Assembly: GCA_945897655.1 (NCBI GenBank)
Contig: CAMDHB010000038.1
Coordinates: 1-15,728 of the forward strand
Source of the DNA: Pseudorhodobacter antarcticus
Lineage (GTDB): Bacteria; Pseudomonadota; Alphaproteobacteria; Rhodobacterales; Rhodobacteraceae
Direction of reading: 5' to 3'
DNA: 15,728 nt
Both the position numbers and the translations under genes were made by a program. Below, piece after piece: positions 1-8,066 of this stretch; within the stretch, counting starts at the first letter, position 1, and every line of letters begins with the position of its first letter. Below the pieces are notes generated by a model, which saw nothing but the letters and a program-made list of their open reading frames with translations, was not told where the DNA came from and ran no database searches.

Positions 1-1046
1 TGGGGCGCGGCATTGCCATGGCCTGCGTTGATGCCGGGCTTTTGGTGAGGCTGCGCGAGGTCAACGAGGCTGCGCTGACAACTGGGCTTCAGGCGATAGC
101 GGCGCAGTATCAAGGGGCTGTTGCTCGAAACCGACTGACCCAGGCCGAAGCTGACCTGCGGGTGGGGCGGATTGCCGGAACGTTGGACTTGGCTGATCTG
201 ATAGAATGCGATCTGGTGATCGAGGCCGCGTTTGAGGATATGGATGTCAAGCGCACCCTTTTTGCCGAACTGGACGCGGCCCTTGGGCCGGACATGATCT
301 TGGCCACCAACACCTCTTATCTGGATGTGGATGAGATCGCGAACGTGGTCAGGCGGCCAGAGCGTGTGTTGGGCCTCCACTTTTTCTCGCCCGCCAATAT
401 CATGAAACTGCTGGAGATTGTTCGGGCCGCGAAAACCGATCAATCCACCCTCGCGACGGGGATGGCACTGTCAAGACGGATGAAGAAAATCTCGGTCGTT
501 GTTGGGGTTTGTCGGGGGTTTGTCGGCAACCGTATGCTGCAGGCGCGCAATGGCCAGCTGTCCAACTTGCTGCTTGAAGGCGCCCGACCGGATCAGGTGG
601 ATGCCGCTTTCCGCGATTTCGGTTGGCCGATGGGCCCGTTCGAGATGCAGGACATGGCAGGTCTGGACATATCCTGGCGGATGCGAAAGGGCTTGGACCT
701 GAGGGATGAGGTGCCTGACACGCTGTGCGAGGCGGGCAGGCTGGGGCAGAAGGCGGGGCTTGGCTGGTACCGGTATGAGCCGGGCGCGCGCCGTCCCATC
801 GTGGACCCAGAGGTTGGGCAAGTTATCGCGCGGATCGCCGCAAAGCGCGGCAATGTGCCCCGTGTGATCACGTCCAAGGAAATTCTGGAACGCACCCACG
901 GCCCGATGGTGGCCGAGGGTCGCCGGATTCTGGCAGAGGGGATAGTGGCACGATCGTCGGATATCGATGTGGTCTGGGTCAACGGGTATGGCTTTCCGCG
1001 CCATCTGGGCGGGCCGATGTATTGGGCCGATCAGATGGCGATCTGA
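1..1046 (+). CDS. Multifunctional fatty-acid oxidation protein, 3-hydroxyacyl-CoA dehydrogenase part (5' end cut by window)
   Basis: This is the C-terminal half of a FadB/FadJ-type protein, which in beta-oxidation oxidises 3-hydroxyacyl-CoA to 3-ketoacyl-CoA with NAD+. The frame is open from base 3 (GRGIAMA), the tail of the NAD-binding glycine motif, so the true start and the expected N-terminal enoyl-CoA hydratase domain lie outside the window. The ATG at 18 is internal. Counting from it, one sees NTS at 98-100, the catalytic pair His121 (LHFFSPAN) and Glu133, FVGNR at 169-173, the first C-terminal domain (GWPMGPFEM, GQKAGLGWY) and a second one (DIDVVWVNGYGFP). The protein stops four or five residues after GGPMYWAD, where I recall relatives continuing for roughly 40 more residues, so the C-terminus looks shortened. 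The last 16 bases overlap the convergent polyol dehydrogenase gene. Family assignment is firm; FadB versus FadJ and substrate range are not determinable here. Confidence 0.9.
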   Translation, partial: GRGIAMACVDAGLLVRLREVNEAALTTGLQAIAAQYQGAVARNRLTQAEADLRVGRIAGTLDLADLIECDLVIEAAFEDMDVKRTLFAELDAALGPDMILATNTSYLDVDEIANVVRRPERVLGLHFFSPANIMKLLEIVRAAKTDQSTLATGMALSRRMKKISVVVGVCRGFVGNRMLQARNGQLSNLLLEGARPDQVDAAFRDFGWPMGPFEMQDMAGLDISWRMRKGLDLRDEVPDTLCEAGRLGQKAGLGWYRYEPGARRPIVDPEVGQVIARIAAKRGNVPRVITSKEILERTHGPMVAEGRRILAEGIVARSSDIDVVWVNGYGFPRHLGGPMYWADQMAI

Positions 1047-2062
1047 ATCTTGACGTCCGTTGGCCGATGCTCGGCGGCCCGGTCAAAGGCGGAGACGCTG
1101 TCGTCAAAGGCAAATGTCGCCGAGACAAGCGGTTTCAGGTCCACCTTGCCCGAGGCCAGCAGGTTGATCGCCCGGTCGTAGATATTTGCATAGCGGAACA
1201 CGGTTTCTATGCGCGCCTCTTTGGTCTGAAGGCCGACAATGTCAAACGGCACCGGGTCCACAGGCATACCGACCAGCACAATGGCCCCGGCGGGGCGCAC
1301 AAGGTTGGGCAGGTCCAGGATGGCGCGGGCGTTGCCGCTGCATTCAAACACCACATCGGCGCCCCAACCCTCGGTCATCGCGGCGACGGCGTCGCGGGCG
1401 GTGCCTTGGGTCAGGTTCAGCGTCTGAATGCCCGGATACCGGGCGATGATGTCCAGCTTGGGTTGCGCCACATCCGTTACCAAAACCCGCGCACACCCCC
1501 CGGCCAGGGCGGCCAAGGCGACCATCATGCCAATCGGCCCGGCCCCGCAGACAACAGCAATATCACCGGGCTGAATGCGGGCGCGGAGTGCCGCCTGCAT
1601 GCCGATGGCAAAGGGTTCCACCATCGCGCCTTCGGCAAAGCTGACACTGTCTGGCAGGCGGAAAGTATAGCGAGCCGGATGCACAACCTGCGGCATCAGG
1701 CAGCCGTGAATGGGCGGAGTGGCCCAAAAGCGGACAGCAGGATCAACGTTGTAAATGCCCAGTTTGGACGCGCGGGAGTTGGGGTCGGGGATGCCCGGCT
1801 CCATGCAGACCCGGTCGCCCACACGCAGGTCTGTCACCTCCGAACCGAGTTCAATCACGGTCCCTGACGCCTCATGCCCCAGAACCATGGGGGCACCCAC
1901 CACAAAAGGTCCAATCTTGCCATGCACATAGTAATGAACGTCCGATCCGCAGACGCCCACGGTATGGGTGGCAATCCGCACGTCATGCGGGCCAAGAGCG
2001 GTGTCCACCGCGATATCCCGCAGGGCAAGCCTCCCCTTTTCCTCGAGCACAAGGGCGCGCAT
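1031..2062 (-). CDS. Zinc-dependent xylitol/sorbitol-type polyol dehydrogenase (MDR family)
   Basis: This is a 343-residue medium-chain dehydrogenase/reductase that probably oxidises a polyol such as xylitol or sorbitol to a ketose with NAD+ in the cytoplasm. Visible are the catalytic zinc ligands Cys38 (VGVCGSD), His63-Glu64 (LGHEASG) and Glu149 (MVEP), the Rossmann motif GAGPIG at 173-178, and Asp197 at the end of the second strand, which favours NAD over NADP. The stretch YNVDPAVRFWATPP is typical of xylitol dehydrogenases. The four-cysteine structural zinc lobe of classic alcohol dehydrogenases is absent, as in many sorbitol/xylitol dehydrogenases. Its ATG shares one base with the gyrB stop (TGATG), so translation is probably coupled to gyrB. 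I see no separate promoter, though one could lie inside gyrB. The 3' end overlaps the convergent fatty-acid oxidation gene. The exact substrate is unknown. Confidence 0.88.
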   Translation of the reverse strand: MRALVLEEKGRLALRDIAVDTALGPHDVRIATHTVGVCGSDVHYYVHGKIGPFVVGAPMVLGHEASGTVIELGSEVTDLRVGDRVCMEPGIPDPNSRASKLGIYNVDPAVRFWATPPIHGCLMPQVVHPARYTFRLPDSVSFAEGAMVEPFAIGMQAALRARIQPGDIAVVCGAGPIGMMVALAALAGGCARVLVTDVAQPKLDIIARYPGIQTLNLTQGTARDAVAAMTEGWGADVVFECSGNARAILDLPNLVRPAGAIVLVGMPVDPVPFDIVGLQTKEARIETVFRYANIYDRAINLLASGKVDLKPLVSATFAFDDSVSAFDRAAEHRPTDVKIQIAI

Positions 2063-4512
2063 CAGAAGTCCAGATGCTCAACGCTCAGCGCGTTGGCCTG
2101 AATGAAATCGCGGCGGGGCTCAACCACATCGCCCATCAGCTTGGTGAAAATGTCATCCGCCTCGGCCAGATCATCGACCTTGACCTGCAACAAGGTGCGC
2201 GCCTCGGGGTCCAGCGTGGTTTCCCAAAGCTGTTCGGGGTTCATCTCGCCCAGGCCCTTGTAGCGTTGAAGGGACAGGCCCTTTTCGCCCTCGGTAAGGA
2301 TGGTCTTGAGCAGGTCAATGGGTCCATGCACCATCTGTTCGCGGTCCTTGCGCACCATGCGGGCCGGGTCGCGGTAGACGTCGCGGGTTTGCTGGGACGC
2401 GGCGGACAGCCGCCGCGCCTCGCCCGAGCGCAGAACGGCGCCGTCAAGGGTGCGCAGTTCCTCGACACCGCGCAGAACGCGGCTGAGGCGGATGCCGTGG
2501 TCTTGGGTGATGCGGCCAGACCAACCCTTTTCATATTCCTCGGCGATCAGGTTCAGGCGTTTGGCAACGGTATCGGCCACGTTTTGCAGGTCGCCATCGG
2601 CGCGGCCTGGATCAAAGGCGCCGGCAAGGGCGGCCTGTTCCAGAATGCCGCGGGGATAGTGGGTTGGGAAGGCGTCCAGAATCCGGCGGAACTGACGGGC
2701 CCCCTCGATGACGCGGGCGAGGTCGGCCCCGGCGATTTCCTCGCCGGATTGCAGGCGCAAAACGGCACCGTCGACGCCCATTTCGATCAGGTAATCCTCC
2801 AGCGCGGGCTGATCCTTGAGGTAAACCTCGGACTTGCCGCGGGCCACTTTGTAGAGCGGCGGCTGGGCGATGTAGAGGTAGCCACCCTCGATCAGCTGCG
2901 GCATTTGCCGGAAGAAGAAGGTCAACAGCAGTGTGCGGATATGCGCGCCATCCACGTCGGCGTCGGTCATGATGACGACCTTGTGGTAGCGCAACTTCTT
3001 GATATCAAACTCATCCCGGCCAATGCCGGTGCCAAGGGCGGTAATCAGGGTGCCGATTTCCTGGCTGCCCAGCATCTTGTCAAACCGGGCGCGTTCGACG
3101 TTCAGGATCTTGCCGCGCAGGGGCAGGACGGCCTGATTGGAGCGGCTGCGGCCCTGTTTGGCGGACCCCCCAGCCGAGTCACCCTCGACCAGGAAAATCT
3201 CTGCCTTCGACGCATCCTTTTCCTGACAATCGGCCAGTTTGCCGGGCAGGTTGGACACATCCAGCGCGGTCTTGCGCCGGGTCAGATCGCGGGCCTTGCG
3301 GGCGGCCTCACGGGCCAAAGCGGCCTCGATGATCTTGCTGACGATGATCTTGGCTTGGGCGGGGTTTTCCTCGAACCACTCGGCCAGCTTTTCATTGACC
3401 AGATTTTCAACGGCTGGCCGCACCTCGGAGGATACCAGCTTATCCTTGGTCTGACTGGAGAATTTCGGGTCCGGCACCTTGACCGACAACACACAGGTCA
3501 ACCCCTCGCGGGCATCATCGCCAGTGAAATCGACCTTTTCCCTTTTCGCAATCCCCGAGGTTTGCGAATAGTTGTTGATCGTGCGGGTCAGCGCGCCGCG
3601 GAAACCTGCCAAATGCGTGCCGCCATCCCGCTGCGGGATGTTGTTGGTAAATGGCAGCACCATTTCGTTGTAGCTGTCGTTCCACCACATGGCGACTTCG
3701 ACCCCGATGCCGTTTTTCTCGCCCACCATATAGATCGGCTCGGGCAGGGCCGAGGATTTGGAACGGTCAAGATATTTGACGAATTCCTTGACGCCACCCT
3801 CATAGAACAACTCGGTCCGCAGGGGTTCGGCGGGGCGTTCATCCTCCAGGATGATGCGCACGCCGGAATTCAGAAAGGCCAACTCGCGCAGGCGGTTTTC
3901 CAGCGTCTTGAAGTTGTAATCAAGGTTCGAAAACGTGCCTTCTGGGATGTTCGTCTTGGCCGAACCCAGAAAGCGCACCATCGTACCGCGCATCCCCGGC
4001 GCGGGGCCGTAGGGATAAACATGGGTGACGCAATCGCCATGTTCGAACCGGGCGCGGTATTCGGTCTCATCGCGCCAGACGGTCAAGTCCAGCCATTCCG
4101 ACAGGGCGTTGACGACGGAAACGCCCACGCCATGCAACCCGCCCGACACCTTGTAGGCGTTGCCAGAATCATCCGTATTGTTGAATTTGCCGCCGGCATG
4201 CAGTTGGGTCATGATCACCTCGGCCGCGGAAACGCCTTCTTCCTGGTGGATATCCACCGGAATGCCACGGCCATTGTCGCGCACCGAAACCGAGCTGTCA
4301 GCGTGGATAATCACGGTCACAGCGGTGGCGTGACCGGCCAAAGCCTCGTCAATGCCGTTGTCGACAACCTCGTACACCATGTGGTGCAGACCCGACCCGT
4401 CGTCAGTGTCGCCAATATACATGCCGGGGCGCTTGCGAACAGCGTCCAACCCCTTGAGAACCTTGATAGAATCGGCGCCGTAGCTTTCGGTCTTCTTGGG
4501 CTCTTCGGCCAT
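2062..4512 (-). CDS. gyrB: DNA gyrase subunit B
   Basis: The ATPase subunit of gyrase, which with GyrA introduces negative supercoils. At 816 residues it has the length of a Gram-negative GyrB carrying the insertion in the TOPRIM region. In order: GHKL ATPase with Glu48 (general base), Asn52, DNGRGIP at 79-85 and GGLHGVG at 124-130; transducer domain around 235-400; TOPRIM with EGDSAGG at 444-450 and TDADVD at 516-521, giving the metal ligands Glu444, Asp517 and Asp519; the insertion roughly 560-740; and a C-terminal tail (LGEMNPEQLW, RRDFIQANAL) that separates it from ParE. In the quinolone region, Ser458 stands where E. coli has Lys447; I recall similar residues in relatives and do not read it as resistance. 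The ATG has an AGGGGA motif about 10 bases upstream and lies downstream of its own promoter at 4542-4570. It follows the LysE-type gene by 81 bases. Confidence 0.98.
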   Translation of the reverse strand: MAEEPKKTESYGADSIKVLKGLDAVRKRPGMYIGDTDDGSGLHHMVYEVVDNGIDEALAGHATAVTVIIHADSSVSVRDNGRGIPVDIHQEEGVSAAEVIMTQLHAGGKFNNTDDSGNAYKVSGGLHGVGVSVVNALSEWLDLTVWRDETEYRARFEHGDCVTHVYPYGPAPGMRGTMVRFLGSAKTNIPEGTFSNLDYNFKTLENRLRELAFLNSGVRIILEDERPAEPLRTELFYEGGVKEFVKYLDRSKSSALPEPIYMVGEKNGIGVEVAMWWNDSYNEMVLPFTNNIPQRDGGTHLAGFRGALTRTINNYSQTSGIAKREKVDFTGDDAREGLTCVLSVKVPDPKFSSQTKDKLVSSEVRPAVENLVNEKLAEWFEENPAQAKIIVSKIIEAALAREAARKARDLTRRKTALDVSNLPGKLADCQEKDASKAEIFLVEGDSAGGSAKQGRSRSNQAVLPLRGKILNVERARFDKMLGSQEIGTLITALGTGIGRDEFDIKKLRYHKVVIMTDADVDGAHIRTLLLTFFFRQMPQLIEGGYLYIAQPPLYKVARGKSEVYLKDQPALEDYLIEMGVDGAVLRLQSGEEIAGADLARVIEGARQFRRILDAFPTHYPRGILEQAALAGAFDPGRADGDLQNVADTVAKRLNLIAEEYEKGWSGRITQDHGIRLSRVLRGVEELRTLDGAVLRSGEARRLSAASQQTRDVYRDPARMVRKDREQMVHGPIDLLKTILTEGEKGLSLQRYKGLGEMNPEQLWETTLDPEARTLLQVKVDDLAEADDIFTKLMGDVVEPRRDFIQANALSVEHLDF

Positions 4513-4541
4513 AGGTAGGTTATCCCCTGAATTACCCTCGA

Positions 4542-4570
4542 CTTATAGCGTTTTCAGGGGGGATTGTCAC
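4542..4570 (-). promoter_or_regulatory. Putative sigma-70-type promoter of gyrB
   Basis: On the minus strand the -35 element GTGACA (plus 4565-4570) and the -10 element TATAAG (plus 4542-4547) are separated by exactly 17 bases. Each differs from the E. coli consensus at one position. The transcription start would fall near 4535, giving a leader of about 25 bases before the gyrB ATG. It lies in the 81-base gap after the LysE-type gene, so gyrB can be transcribed apart from recF and its neighbours. gyrB promoters in other bacteria often respond to supercoiling; that is not shown here. Confidence 0.65.
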
Positions 4571-4593
4571 GTCATTGACACAAGATTTGGTGG

Positions 4594-5214
4594 TCACGTC
4601 AGGGCGATTGCAATGCCCACAACGATCAGCAATCCGCCCGAGATCTGGTTGAGCAACCGCACCCTTTCAGGCGAGGACAATAGGTCGCGCGCCCGGTCAA
4701 GGAACAGGGCAAGCGCCAGATTTCCCGCCAAAGGTACAGCGGCGGAAATGGCCAAAATGGCGGTGATGTCAGCGCCATTCACACGCGAGAGGTCAAAAAA
4801 GCCCGGCAATACGGTCATGTAGAACAGGATGGCCTTTGGGTTGCCGATCACGGCGGCCACCCCCGTCAGAAAGCCAGCGAGGCGGCCCGGTAGCGTCAGC
4901 CGGCTGTCGGCGCTGGAGAGGGACCCTGATTTGCGGATCAGCAGAAACCCCATCACGCCAAAGGTCACGGCAGCGGCAACCTTCATCAGCGTCATGATGT
5001 CGGCATAGACCGACACGATCCAGGAAAGGCCAAAGATTGCGACGGCGGGCCACATCAGGTCGCCCAGCACCACCCCAACCGCCAGAGGCCAGGCACTGGC
5101 AAACCCGCCGGACAGGCTGCGCGCCAGCAGCGCCACCCAGACTGGGCCAGGCACGGCCCAAAGAGCAGCCATACCGGCGGTGTAGACCAACAACTCCCAC
5201 AGGGTCACCGACAT
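4594..5214 (-). CDS. LysE/RhtB-family exporter
   Basis: An inner-membrane protein of about 206 residues, expected to export an amino acid or related small molecule by secondary transport. Hydrophobic segments fit six transmembrane helices. The family signature sits in the first: VPGPVWVALL, then spaced glycines leading to GVVLGD. The NPKAILFY stretch in the middle is also characteristic. I chose the ATG at 5214 (MSVTLWELL) over an in-frame ATG 18 codons upstream because it gives the usual short N-terminus and leaves a single base after the stop of the preceding acetyltransferase gene, a typical coupled arrangement. No strong ribosome binding site is visible before it, which fits reinitiation. 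The substrate cannot be read from the sequence. Being coupled to a GNAT enzyme, it might export an acetylated or acetylatable compound, but that is inference. Confidence 0.85.
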   Translation of the reverse strand: MSVTLWELLVYTAGMAALWAVPGPVWVALLARSLSGGFASAWPLAVGVVLGDLMWPAVAIFGLSWIVSVYADIMTLMKVAAAVTFGVMGFLLIRKSGSLSSADSRLTLPGRLAGFLTGVAAVIGNPKAILFYMTVLPGFFDLSRVNGADITAILAISAAVPLAGNLALALFLDRARDLLSSPERVRLLNQISGGLLIVVGIAIALT

Positions 5215-5215
5215 G

Positions 5216-5737
5216 TCAGAACACCGGCCCGCGCAGGTCGAGCATTGCACCTTCTGGCCAGATTTCATCGCGCAGGGGCAGAACCATCAAGCAGTCAGGC
5301 TGGTCTGACACAACGCGCCGCGCCTGACCTTCAAGCAGTTCGATATGCGCCATCGGATTGGAAACATAGCGAAATCTGGCGGCAGCATAGAGTTTGGCCG
5401 TACCGAACAGCAGCATGAAACTGGCGGGGCTGGCCGTTGCCTCGGCAATCGCGGCTTGCAGCAGGCGGGCGGCGATGCCTTGGCCACGATGGGCCGGGTC
5501 GGTAGCAACCTCGGCAAGGCCCGCGATGGTCACCAGTCGGTCATCCAATTGAATCGCCCTCAGAATCAGGGCCATATGGCCGATGATTGCGCCCTGCCGC
5601 AGAACGAGACGCAGGTGGTGGTGGTGGATGTGAAAGGACCGGCCACCGAAATCCGGGCCGAAGCAGCGCGCCAAAAGGTCGGCAATTTCGGCGTCATCTT
5701 GGGCGGACAGGTGCCACTCGGGGATTTTCTCGATCAA
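5216..5737 (-). CDS. GNAT-family N-acetyltransferase
   Basis: A 173-residue single-domain GNAT protein that should transfer an acetyl group from acetyl-CoA to an amine. The acetyl-CoA pyrophosphate loop is clear: HRGQGIAARLL at 83-93, preceded by the beta-4 strand segment IAGLAEVATDP. The N-terminal half (CFGPDFGG, then HIHHHH at 36-41, then IIGHMALI) has a layout somewhat reminiscent of the AAC(2')/NodA branch, but I would not name a substrate. The start is a TTG at 5735-5737 overlapping the recF stop as TTGA; no in-frame ATG occurs early enough to keep the domain. It ends one base before the LysE-type gene, so recF, GNAT and LysE form one tightly coupled unit. Sitting between recF and gyrB, it interrupts the commonly conserved recF-gyrB adjacency. 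Confidence 0.85.
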   Translation of the reverse strand: MIEKIPEWHLSAQDDAEIADLLARCFGPDFGGRSFHIHHHHLRLVLRQGAIIGHMALILRAIQLDDRLVTIAGLAEVATDPAHRGQGIAARLLQAAIAEATASPASFMLLFGTAKLYAAARFRYVSNPMAHIELLEGQARRVVSDQPDCLMVLPLRDEIWPEGAMLDLRGPVF

Positions 5738-6831
5738 CTTGGGGTAATCCGGCTGAGGCCGCCCGTTTCAGCGACGTGAAAGTATTGGCCGCGCGGGCCC
5801 AGACTGTCAAACAGGCTGTCCTCGGTGCCGGTCATCATGGCCTGTGCGCCCAAGGCGCAAATCTCGTCATACAGGGCGGCGCGGCGATGCTGGTCAAGAT
5901 GGGCGGCAACTTCGTCCAACAGCAGAATGGGTGCTGCGCCAAGGTCGCTGTGCAGCGCACGGGCATTGGCCAGGATGAGACTGATCAGAAGCGCCTTCTG
6001 CTCGCCCGTTGAGCACTGGTCAGCGGGGGTGGCCTTGGCTGCATAGACGGCGGTCAGGTCAACCCGGTGTGGCCCAAGCAGAGTGCGCCCGGCAGCGAGG
6101 TCGCGGCGGCGGCCCGTGGCCAGTGCCGCTGCAAGGTCGTCCGGCAGGGGTTCGGGATGGGCCAGACCAAGGGAAGCGTTCGGAAAGGTGGTTTCGGCCC
6201 CGTCCTGAGCCCATGCCAGACGCTCCAGCGTCTGCACCCTGTTCCGGGTGATCTCGACCGCCGCACTGGCCATGTGGGTTTCAAGGGCGGCATACCAATG
6301 CGGGTCGGTCACCTGATCTTTCAGCAGACGATTGCGGTCGCGCATGGCCTTTTCATAGGACAGCACGGCTTCGGCATGATCCGGAAAGAAGCTGAAGGTC
6401 ATCCGGTCCAGAAACCGGCGCCGCCCTTCGGCTGCCTCGATCCACAGACGGTCCATCGCGGGCACCAGCCAAAGCACACGAATCAGCCGCCCCAGCGCGG
6501 TTTGAGTCGCGGCCTTGCCATCGATCCGGACTTGCCGCGTCTCTACCGCCTCGGCCCAGGTTTCGACCTGATGCCCGGAATGCAGGTCAGCCTTGATTTT
6601 CCAGCCTAAAATCTCGGGCCGCCGGGCAATCTCATCCGATGCAGCCCTGCGAAACCCACGGCCAGGTGACAAGAGCGACACCGCCTCCAGCACATTGGTC
6701 TTGCCCGCCCCGTTCGGGCCGAACAGGGCCACAGGGCGCCCGTCAAACTGCAATTCCGCCGCACGGTGGCTGCGAAAATGTGACAGGGTCAGCGATGTGA
6801 TGGCGAACCCGCTCAACGCATGACCTTTCAC
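5734..6831 (-). CDS. recF: DNA replication and repair protein RecF
   Basis: An SMC-like ATPase of about 365 residues that, with RecO and RecR, loads RecA at single-strand gaps. Motifs: the N-terminal SLTLSHFRSH, Walker A GPNGAGKT at 38-45, the ABC signature STGEQKALL at 274-282, Walker B ILLLDE at 302-307 and the D-loop HLD. The start is uncertain. A GTG at 6829-6831 opens the longest plausible frame. A TTG at 6814-6816 (five codons in) has a good Shine-Dalgarno AAAGG seven bases upstream and may be the real start. dnaN ends 82 bases upstream. The stop overlaps the TTG start of the GNAT gene, so translation of the two is probably coupled. Confidence 0.96.
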   Translation of the reverse strand: MKGHALSGFAITSLTLSHFRSHRAAELQFDGRPVALFGPNGAGKTNVLEAVSLLSPGRGFRRAASDEIARRPEILGWKIKADLHSGHQVETWAEAVETRQVRIDGKAATQTALGRLIRVLWLVPAMDRLWIEAAEGRRRFLDRMTFSFFPDHAEAVLSYEKAMRDRNRLLKDQVTDPHWYAALETHMASAAVEITRNRVQTLERLAWAQDGAETTFPNASLGLAHPEPLPDDLAAALATGRRRDLAAGRTLLGPHRVDLTAVYAAKATPADQCSTGEQKALLISLILANARALHSDLGAAPILLLDEVAAHLDQHRRAALYDEICALGAQAMMTGTEDSLFDSLGPRGQYFHVAETGGLSRITPS

Positions 6832-6883
6832 TTTGGCTTGAATATTCCACGGGGAAGACGGACAGGATCGCGAACCATTCCAT

Positions 6884-6905
6884 CGCGGGGGTGTGAAACC
6901 CCGCG
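6884..6905 (-). other. Hairpin in the dnaN-recF gap
   Basis: CGCGGGG (6884-6890) and CCCCGCG (6899-6905) form a perfect 7-bp stem with an 8-base loop, starting about 8 bases after the dnaN stop. No U-run follows on the minus strand, so it is not a classic intrinsic terminator. It could stabilise the dnaN 3' end or attenuate transcription into recF. Confidence 0.45.
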
Positions 6906-6913
6906 GGCAGAGA

Positions 6914-8032
6914 TCAGACGCGCATTGGCATCACGACATAGATCGCGGACATGTCATTGCCCTCGCGCATCAGCGTCGGATCGCCGGATGAGTTGAACAG
7001 GAACACGGCATTTTCACGATCCACCTGGCTGGCGATTTCCAGCAAGTACTTGGCATTAAATCCAATTTCCAGATGATCATCGCTGTAGGCCACGGCCAGT
7101 TCTTCCTCTGCCGCGCCTGAGTCAGGGGCGTTAACCGACAGGATCAGCCTGTCCTCATCAAGAGACAGCTTCACGGCACGGGACCGTTCGGACGACACGG
7201 TGGCCACACGGTCCACGGCCTTGGCGAATTCGGCTGCATCCACCTCAAGCCGCCTTGTGTTGCCGGTCGGGATCACGCGGGTGTAGTCGGGGAAGGTGCC
7301 GTCGATGACTTTGGAGGTCAGTTGGATGGCCGGTGTGGCAAAGCGGACCTTGGTTTCCGACACGGACACGGCAATCTGCGCCTCATCATCGTCCAGAAGC
7401 TTGCGCAACTCGTTCACCGTTTTGCGCGGCACGATCACACCGGGCATGCCAGCGGCGCCTTCGGGCAGAGCAGCGTCAATCTGGGCCAGCCGGTGGCCAT
7501 CGGTGGCCACGCAGCGCAGCGTCGCACCATCGGCATTCTTGGCGACATGCATGTAGACACCATTCAGGTAATACCTTGTTTCCTCGGTAGAAATCGCGAA
7601 CTTCGCCTTGTCGAACAGCCGGCGCAGCAGGGGTGCGGGGGCGGAGAAGTTGGTGGTGTATTCGGAAGAGGCCATGACAGGGAAGTCTTCGCGAGGAAGT
7701 GTTGCCAAAGAGAAAGTTGACCGTCCCGCCGAGATGGTCAGCCGCCCGGACGCGGCATCGCTGGTCAACGACACCAAGGCCCCATCGGGCAGTTTGCGCA
7801 CGATTTCGTGCAACATCACCGCAGATACGGTGGTGGAGCCTGCACGCTCTACCATTGCTGGGGCGCGGTCCACGACCTCGATATCCAGATCGGTTGCCCG
7901 CAGGGACACCTGCGCCCCTTCAGCCTCGATCAGGACGTTGGCCAAAATCGGGATGGTGTTGCGGCGTTCCACAACGGATTGGGCCTGAGCCAGCGCCTTG
8001 AGCAGGGTTGCGCGTTCGATGCTGAGTTTCAT
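6914..8032 (-). CDS. dnaN: DNA polymerase III beta subunit (sliding clamp)
   Basis: The ring-shaped processivity clamp, 372 residues, close to the usual length. The N-terminus MKLSIERATLLKALA, followed by QSVVERRNTIPILAN and TDLDIEV, is typical of DnaN. The C-terminus ends AIYVVMPMRV, matching the family's conserved MPMR tail that lines the partner-binding pocket. The ATG at 8032 was chosen over an in-frame ATG 22 codons upstream because the family begins at MKL/MKF. The gene follows dnaA after 284 bases holding two hairpins and precedes recF by 82 bases, the classic dnaA-dnaN-recF order. I could not assign a convincing promoter in the gap. Confidence 0.98.
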   Translation of the reverse strand: MKLSIERATLLKALAQAQSVVERRNTIPILANVLIEAEGAQVSLRATDLDIEVVDRAPAMVERAGSTTVSAVMLHEIVRKLPDGALVSLTSDAASGRLTISAGRSTFSLATLPREDFPVMASSEYTTNFSAPAPLLRRLFDKAKFAISTEETRYYLNGVYMHVAKNADGATLRCVATDGHRLAQIDAALPEGAAGMPGVIVPRKTVNELRKLLDDDEAQIAVSVSETKVRFATPAIQLTSKVIDGTFPDYTRVIPTGNTRRLEVDAAEFAKAVDRVATVSSERSRAVKLSLDEDRLILSVNAPDSGAAEEELAVAYSDDHLEIGFNAKYLLEIASQVDRENAVFLFNSSGDPTLMREGNDMSAIYVVMPMRV

Positions 8033-8045
8033 GTCTTTGGCCCCT

Positions 8046-8066
8046 AAAATCCCCCCGGTCGGGGAG
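8046..8066 (-). promoter_or_regulatory. Hairpin with short U-run in the dnaN leader
   Basis: On the minus strand CTCCCC (plus 8061-8066) can pair with GGGGGG (plus 8051-8056), including one U-G pair, around the loop GACC. ATTTTA follows (four T at plus 8046-8049). The structure ends about 14 bases before the dnaN ATG. It resembles a weak intrinsic terminator or attenuator, or may simply govern access to the dnaN ribosome binding site. Confidence 0.35.

Noticed and set aside
3130..3145. Ser458 of GyrB in place of E. coli Lys447 as a quinolone-resistance change
   Set aside because: Alphaproteobacterial GyrB proteins vary at this position, so it is more likely lineage-normal than selected resistance.
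2074..4518. An 814-codon open frame on the plus strand antisense to almost all of gyrB
   Set aside because: Long antisense frames are common opposite G+C-rich genes with strong third-position bias; its translation resembles no family and gyrB is unambiguous.
5618..5632. Histidine run (HIHHHH) in the GNAT protein as a metal-binding site
   Set aside because: It arises from a short CAC/CAT-rich stretch with no second ligand cluster visible; not enough to claim metal binding.
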